Of a stretch of 64,000 bases of DNA, positions 60,637 to 64,000 are shown piece after piece. Each line of letters begins with the position of its first letter. Positions within the stretch are counted from its first letter, which is position 1. Source of the DNA: Phytohabitans aurantiacus (lineage in GTDB: Bacteria > Actinomycetota > Actinomycetes > Mycobacteriales > Micromonosporaceae); assembly GCF_027923225.1 (NCBI RefSeq), contig NZ_BSDI01000011.1, forward strand, positions 124,001 through 188,000, read 5' to 3'. Under the pieces are notes generated by a model, which was given only the letters and a program-made list of their open reading frames with translations, made no database searches and had not been told where the DNA came from. Both the position numbers and the translations under genes were made by a program.

Positions 60637-60998
60637 CGCTGCGATCCTCCCGATTTCGCGTCCTATCCCTCTTTGTCTGAGGTAGCCTCCTCCGCGCTTG
60701 GGGTGCTTGCCCCACAATGGACGATCACCTTCTGTGACGGTGCGTCACTTTCGGTGATCTAGGCGCGCATGAGGGAGTGACTTTTGGCCGGAGCACTTTG
60801 GCTGCTGGCAACGGCATCCGCCGCCGTGGACGTGGCATCCATCATCCAACCTGGGTATGTGCACTGGGAAGTCTTCAAACTGATAGCTCAGATGATCCGC
60901 TGATCGGTGGGGTCCGGCTGCCAGCCATCAGCCGGACCCAATCCGGTGGCGCGTGGGCTGGTATACAAGAGCCTCACGTCCAAGAAGGCGGGTCTTCG
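60637..60998. other. Intergenic region containing a candidate small ORF
   Basis: 362 bases between the SARP gene and the HIT gene. Apart from the small ORF listed next, it contains the direct pair GTGACGG/GTCACTT and TGATC motifs around 60735-60760 but no clear terminator or promoter. Confidence 0.4.
60784..60903 (+). CDS. Candidate 39-residue small protein
   Basis: TTG at 60784 with GAGGGAG seven bases upstream encodes LLATASAAVDVASIIQPGYV and HWEVFKLIAQMIR after an initial MAGALW. The first half is a hydrophobic helix, the end an amphipathic one. Supported only by ribosome site, codon flow and stop placement. Might be a membrane microprotein. Confidence 0.35.
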   Translation: MAGALWLLATASAAVDVASIIQPGYVHWEVFKLIAQMIR

Positions 60999-61430
60999 GT
61001 GAGCCAACGGTCTGACTGCGTTTTCTGCGCCATCGTCGCAGGCGAAGGACCCGCTCGCGAGGTGCTGCGGACCGACAGGATCGTCGCGTTCTTTCCGCTG
61101 GACCCGGTCGCTCCGGGACACACCCTCGTAGTGCCGCACTCGCACGCCCCCGATATCTGGTCCATCGATCGAGACACCGGTCATGCGCTCATGGACGCCA
61201 CGCTCGAGATCGCCGAAGCCGTCCGGCGGGCGCTCCCCATAGACGGTCTTAACGTGATCCAGTCAAACGGCGAGGCGGCCACGCAATCGGTGCCGCACCT
61301 GCACATCCACGTCGTCCCCCGGCAGTGGGGAGACGCCATGGATATCGGCTGGCCATCGAAGACCAACTGGGGCGACGGTGCGATCGACGCCGCGCAGGAC
61401 AAGCTCCGTGCCGTGCTGGGCCAGCGATGA
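60999..61430 (+). CDS. HIT family nucleotide hydrolase
   Basis: 143 residues. CVFCAIVAGEGPAREVLRTD (Zn Cys pair), DPVAPGHTLVVPHSHAPD, and the histidine triad PHLHIHVVPRQ near residue 105. It hydrolyses nucleoside phosphoramidates or dinucleotide polyphosphates. GTG start chosen to precede SQRSDCVFC; a longer frame has no support. Its stop overlaps the next ATG (ATGA), so it is coupled with a small membrane protein. Confidence 0.87.
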   Translation: MSQRSDCVFCAIVAGEGPAREVLRTDRIVAFFPLDPVAPGHTLVVPHSHAPDIWSIDRDTGHALMDATLEIAEAVRRALPIDGLNVIQSNGEAATQSVPHLHIHVVPRQWGDAMDIGWPSKTNWGDGAIDAAQDKLRAVLGQR

Positions 61431-61861
61431 GCAGCAACAGGAACGACGCCGACTTCGACCCGGAAGACCTTCGCAAGCATCTCGAACTCGTGCAGGCCGT
61501 CATCGCCCGACTGGCGCAATCGTCGACCGTCGCCAAAGGATGGACCCTGACCATCGCCGGCGCGGTCTTCGGTTTCTCGTCCTTCGGCGAGCGGTGGTAC
61601 CTGACGCTTCTCGGGCTCGCCGTGATCCTGCCGTTCTCGGTGCTCGACATGTACTACCTGCACGAGGAGCGGCTCTTTCGGCGCCTGTACAAGGGCGTCT
61701 GTGACGGTGCGGTGCCATCGTTCTCGATGGACAAGGACGAGTTTCAAGGGTCCGTCGACTCCAGGGCCAGGATCTACTTCTCCTGGTCGGTGATCGGTTT
61801 CTACTCCCCGCTCGCCGTCGCCGGCGCCGTCGTATCACTAGCCGCGCTACTGGGCGCCTAG
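61427..61861 (+). CDS. Small membrane protein (SLATT-like or related 3-TM family)
   Basis: 144 residues. The N-terminus LRKHLELVQAVIARLAQSST precedes hydrophobic segments GWTLTIAGAVFGFSSFG, WYLTLLGLAVILPFSVLDMYYL and FSWSVIGFYSPLAVAGAVVSLAALLGA. Between them HEERLFRRLYKGVCDG is a conserved-looking loop. The pattern is that of a widespread bacterial membrane family of unknown function, in form like SLATT effector domains. ATG overlaps the HIT stop, suggesting joint action. Confidence 0.75.
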   Translation: MSSNRNDADFDPEDLRKHLELVQAVIARLAQSSTVAKGWTLTIAGAVFGFSSFGERWYLTLLGLAVILPFSVLDMYYLHEERLFRRLYKGVCDGAVPSFSMDKDEFQGSVDSRARIYFSWSVIGFYSPLAVAGAVVSLAALLGA

Positions 61862-62147
61862 AGACCTTCCGGATCGGGCCGATCGCGTCCGCGCTGCCAC
61901 GGCGAGCGGCTTGATCAGCGGGACAGCGGGCGCCCCCGGCTACCAGGAAGGCGGGTTGCGGGACACGGCGGGCGGCCCTGGAGCGACGGCGCCGACCGCG
62001 ACGGCCGTCAGGTCAGTTCACGCCGCATCCAACCCCGGGTGGATGCCTGCGCTGCTTTGCTCTGCTTGCCCGGAGGAAACACCTCCAGCTTCCGATAGGA
62101 AGCTGAGCAAGACCGGCTCGGCCGGTGTGGCGGGTTTGTGGGAGCAC

Positions 62148-62201
62148 GCAGGGTGAGGTCGCGGGAGCGACGGTAATGACCGCGGCGGACGTCGCGGCAG
62201 C
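62148..62201 (-). repeat. Family B element, right-arm half copy (B4)
   Basis: The reverse complement reads GCTGCCGCGACGTCCGCCG, then CCGTCGCTCCCGCGACC and TCACCCTGC, matching the arm of the full element at 17399. A solo arm 49 bases from a family A copy, the same pairing seen near 15640 and 17399. Confidence 0.65.
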
Positions 62202-62249
62202 TCAAAGTCGAATCCCGAAGGCCTACAAGATCCGCCGGTCGCGCCCGCC

Positions 62250-62325
62250 GATCAAGGGCGACCGCATCGATCAAGGGCGAATGCACGCGGAAAAGAGATC
62301 GAACCACGTGCATTCGCCCTTGATC
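62250..62325 (+). repeat. Family A GATCAAGGGC repeat, copy 8
   Basis: Reference-orientation copy with boxes at 62250, 62269 and about 62316 and middle CACGCGGAAAAGAGATCG. It lies directly against the 3' end of the degraded MBL fragment, with the fragment's last codons running into it. Confidence 0.85.
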
Positions 62326-62333
62326 GGCGGGAG

Positions 62334-62522
62334 AGGGCGGGATCGCCAGTCCGCGAGGGACGGGCGCTCGGCTCCCAGGGTCGAGTCCTTGCCGGGGCCC
62401 GGGTAGAACCAGGTCTCGTCGGGGAGGCGGTCGAAGAGCTTACGTTCGACGTCGTTGATGAGCGACACGAAGTTGGCGGCGTCTCCGCGCGTGTTGCCGA
62501 CCCCACCGATCGGAACCACCGG
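62334..62522 (-). pseudogene. C-terminal fragment of an MBL-fold hydrolase
   Basis: The reading frame encodes PIGGVGNTRGDAANFVSLIN, DVERKLFDRLPDETWFYPGP and GKDSTLGAERPSLADWRSR. This corresponds to the last 60 residues of the intact MBL hydrolase at 63235 (DLEAKVFGRFPDDTWFYPGH, STLGAERDSIPEWRARGW). The N-terminal two-thirds is missing, the metal-site GHG reads GPG, and the frame has no start. It is a decayed paralogue (about 60% identical), not a recent duplication. Confidence 0.8.
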
Positions 62523-62523
62523 G

Positions 62524-62949
62524 TCAGGCGATGGAGCCAGGCGGGGCAATCCATACCGCCGGCTGGCTCGTGACCTTGACGATTTCGTCGAAGTCGTGGT
62601 CGTAGTGCACGAGTGAGAGACCATTCAGCTCAGAGGTCGCGGCAAGGAGCAGATCGACCGCACCGGCTGAGCGGTGGGTGCCACGAGCGGTCATGGCGGC
62701 CTGGACCTCGGTCGCACGGCTGAAGACCCGGTCGGGCATGGCGATCCACGTGAAGGTCGCGCCAAGTAGCTCAAGCCATTCCTCTCGGTCGGCTTTGGAC
62801 CGAGCGCTGTGCAGAAGTTCGAGTTCGGTAATCGGACAGATACCCATGACACCAGCGGTGATCTGTGGCTGCCACCGGGCACGGACCTCACCATCGCGCA
62901 GTAGCCGGACCACTGCGCTGGTGTCGATCAGGAAGCGGGCTGGGGTCAT
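62524..62949 (-). CDS. vapC: VapC-type PIN domain toxin
   Basis: 141 residues. Acidic residues of the PIN nuclease site are Asp9 (FLIDTSAVVRLL), Glu42 (ITELELL), Asp99 (GAVDLLLAATSEL) and Asp117/119 (HYDHDFDEI). It should be an Mg-dependent RNase neutralised by the adjacent antitoxin. The start overlaps the vapB stop by four bases. The toxin gene ends two bases from the MBL fragment. Confidence 0.9.
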   Translation of the reverse strand: MTPARFLIDTSAVVRLLRDGEVRARWQPQITAGVMGICPITELELLHSARSKADREEWLELLGATFTWIAMPDRVFSRATEVQAAMTARGTHRSAGAVDLLLAATSELNGLSLVHYDHDFDEIVKVTSQPAVWIAPPGSIA

Positions 62950-63155
62950 GCGCGGTATGTGGTCTTGTCCAGCAGTTCGTCGAACGTGCCGGTCTCTCCG
63001 AGCTCTGCGAGGCGAGCCAGGGCCTTTGCCCGTCGTAGCTGGTTAGCCGCCTGGCGTAGGGCAGTGTTGATGGTGTCCTTCTTCGTCTTGGTGCCAAGCA
63101 GCACCGACGCCTCCGCGAGGGCGTCATCGTCAACATCGACAAGCACCTTTGTCAT
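62946..63155 (-). CDS. vapB: VapB-type antitoxin
   Basis: 69 residues. MTKVLVDVDDDALAEASVLL then GTKTKKDTINTALRQAANQL is a ribbon-helix-helix-type N-terminal DNA-binding fold; the C-terminal half (LARLAELGETGTFDELLDK) would wrap VapC. ATG 63155 with GGGAG ten bases upstream. First gene of the toxin-antitoxin operon. Confidence 0.87.
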   Translation of the reverse strand: MTKVLVDVDDDALAEASVLLGTKTKKDTINTALRQAANQLRRAKALARLAELGETGTFDELLDKTTYRA

Positions 63156-63165
63156 AGTTGATCAT

Positions 63166-63200
63166 CTCCCGTATATACCGAACTGCGGCCGAGTATATCT
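63166..63200 (-). promoter_or_regulatory. vapBC promoter/operator region
   Basis: An AT-rich patch with GTATATAC (63171-63178, self-palindromic) and GTATATC (63193-63199). The two GTATAT boxes are 22 bases, about two helical turns, apart. This is the expected layout for autoregulation by the VapBC complex. Confidence 0.5.
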
Positions 63201-63234
63201 CGTGCGGGCGCGGGTGTGATCCCCCGACGCCTGG

Positions 63235-63885
63235 TCACCAGCCGCGGGCTCGCCACTCTGGGATCGAGTCGCGCTCGGCTCCCAGGGTCGAATCCCTGCC
63301 GTGGCCCGGATAGAACCAGGTATCGTCAGGGAACCGCCCGAAGACTTTCGCCTCCAGATCGGTCATCAGCGAGTCGAAGTCCCGCGGATTTGTTGTCCGG
63401 CCAGGACCCCCGGGGAAGAGGGAGTCGCCGGTGAAGAGGTGGGGGACGCCGGTTGGGTCGCGGTAGAGCAAGGATATCGATCCTGGCGTGTGCCCGACCA
63501 GATGGATGACTTCCAGGGTGCAGTCGCCCACCGACACCGTTTCACCGTCGGCCACCGTCTCGGACGGTACGGGGAGCTCGCTGGCGTCGGCGGCGTGGGC
63601 GACTGAGCGTGCGCCGGTCGCCGCGATCACCTCTTCCAACGCTACCCAATGGTCCATGTGCTGGTGTGTTGTTACCACTGTGGACAGTCCACTGTCGCCA
63701 ATCAAGGAAAGCAGGCGCGGCGCCTCGTTGGCGGCGTCGATGAGAGTTTGCTCGCCGGTGGCGCGGCACCGCAGAAGGTATGCGTTGTTGTCCATCGGGC
63801 CGACGGACACCTTGGTGATGGTGAGCGCGTCAAGCTCGCGGACGTCGGGCGGGCTGCCGGGGCTGACGTCTCCGGTGTAGGGCAT
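63235..63885 (-). CDS. MBL-fold hydrolase (glyoxalase II-like)
   Basis: 216 residues. THQHMDHW (HxHxDH motif), HLVGHTPGSISLLY (metal His), FTGDSLFPGGPGRTTNPRDF (metal Asp) and FYPGHGRDSTLGAERDS (metal His) form a complete di-metal site of the hydroxyacylglutathione-hydrolase-like group. In mycothiol-using actinobacteria such enzymes may act on mycothiol thioesters. ATG 63885 is used; GTG 63891 overlaps the upstream gene's stop (GTGA), so coupling is possible. Confidence 0.85.
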   Translation of the reverse strand: MPYTGDVSPGSPPDVRELDALTITKVSVGPMDNNAYLLRCRATGEQTLIDAANEAPRLLSLIGDSGLSTVVTTHQHMDHWVALEEVIAATGARSVAHAADASELPVPSETVADGETVSVGDCTLEVIHLVGHTPGSISLLYRDPTGVPHLFTGDSLFPGGPGRTTNPRDFDSLMTDLEAKVFGRFPDDTWFYPGHGRDSTLGAERDSIPEWRARGW

Positions 63886-63887
63886 TT

Positions 63888-64000
63888 TCACATCCAAGCG
63901 GGCACGGACGGCAGCGGGCCGTCGGGGATGACGCGCAAATTGTCGCCGGCGGAACGGCCGGACAGCCAGCCGGCGAGGGCGTGTGACGGGCCGGCGACGA
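63888..64000 (-). CDS. 3' end of a maleylpyruvate isomerase-family (mycothiol-dependent) protein
   Basis: Only the last 37 codons are in the window: GPSHALAGWLSGRSAGDNLR then VIPDGPLPSVPAWM and TGA. The GPxHALxxWLxGRS segment and a GPLP ending are typical of the C-terminus of actinobacterial mycothiol-dependent DinB-like maleylpyruvate isomerase proteins. It lies immediately upstream of the MBL hydrolase, probably in the same operon. Confidence 0.6.
   Translation of the reverse strand, partial: VAGPSHALAGWLSGRSAGDNLRVIPDGPLPSVPAWM

Larger units (their letters stand above)
61862..62333. other. Intergenic region with repeats and a structured segment
   Basis: Contains family B arm B4, family A copy 8 and a segment at 62065-62111 that can fold as a three-way junction: an outer CTTGC/GCAAG stem enclosing GGAGG/CCTCC and AGCTTCC/GGAAGCT hairpins (the second with a GATA loop). 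No gene is supported. Confidence 0.45.

Noticed and set aside
62065..62111. Integron attC site
   Set aside because: The characteristic GTTRRRY and RYYYAAC core ends are absent and there is no integrase.

Overview
The window is GC-rich (about 70%) actinobacterial DNA. It looks chromosomal and Micromonosporaceae-like. That is an inference from codon use, GTG/TTG starts, many ATGA/GTGA coupled gene pairs, SARP, LAL and STAND regulators, a mycothiol-type enzyme fragment at the right edge, and abundant short intergenic repeats. I see no rRNA, tRNA, CRISPR array, insertion sequence, integrase or replication origin.

Left part (1-16 kb): purine and ureide catabolism. A truncated 8-oxoguanine deaminase-type amidohydrolase is coupled to a xanthine dehydrogenase Mo-subunit. 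After an ion channel, a flavin monooxygenase/FMN reductase pair and a predicted NADH dehydrogenase/cytochrome b module comes a tight operon of malate synthase, an HpcH-like aldolase, allantoinase and allantoicase. Together these would take allantoin to glyoxylate and then malate.

Middle part (16-44 kb): mixed metabolism. It holds D-mannonate dehydratase, transhydrogenase SthA, a secreted asparaginase, an isoaspartyl methyltransferase homologue, phospholipase D, pirin/MarR/NAD kinase, a GDPD, a ROK-controlled PhoD/oxidoreductase/carbohydrate-binding operon, a GCS2-type ligase, a threonine dehydratase with an MFS pump and a GlxA-type regulator, and a molybdopterin oxidoreductase.

Right part (44-61 kb): a regulator-rich accessory region. 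It has a frameshifted SARP, a LAL/LuxR ATPase, an atypical LysR-like regulator and a locus around 51.4-60.6 kb that is the most interesting part of the window. Two STAND/NB-ARC-TPR proteins are divergently transcribed around a small helical protein. The small protein ends in a motif (GPVVQAxxVHGG) that also starts the neighbouring NB-ARC protein, which is the arrangement of bacterial amyloid-signalling (RHIM-like) effector/NLR pairs. The other NB-ARC protein starts with a different motif (VYQAAGNQYIID) that matches the very C-terminus of a stand-alone SARP 5 kb away (VWQSAGDQIITE). This suggests an AfsR-type regulator split into two proteins that meet through a homotypic motif. A PfkB-like kinase and a GT-B-like protein of unknown function lie between them.

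Far right (61-64 kb): HIT protein plus small membrane protein, vapBC toxin-antitoxin next to a decayed MBL-hydrolase fragment, an intact MBL hydrolase, and the 3' end of a mycothiol-dependent isomerase-type gene.

Two short repeat families recur in gaps. Family A has 8 copies of 75-76 bp with GATCAAGGGC boxes and a long hairpin. Family B has 4 copies with GCTACCGCGATGCCCG termini, one of them a 225-bp MITE-like element. Several convergent gene ends carry long perfect inverted repeats that even contain both stop codons.
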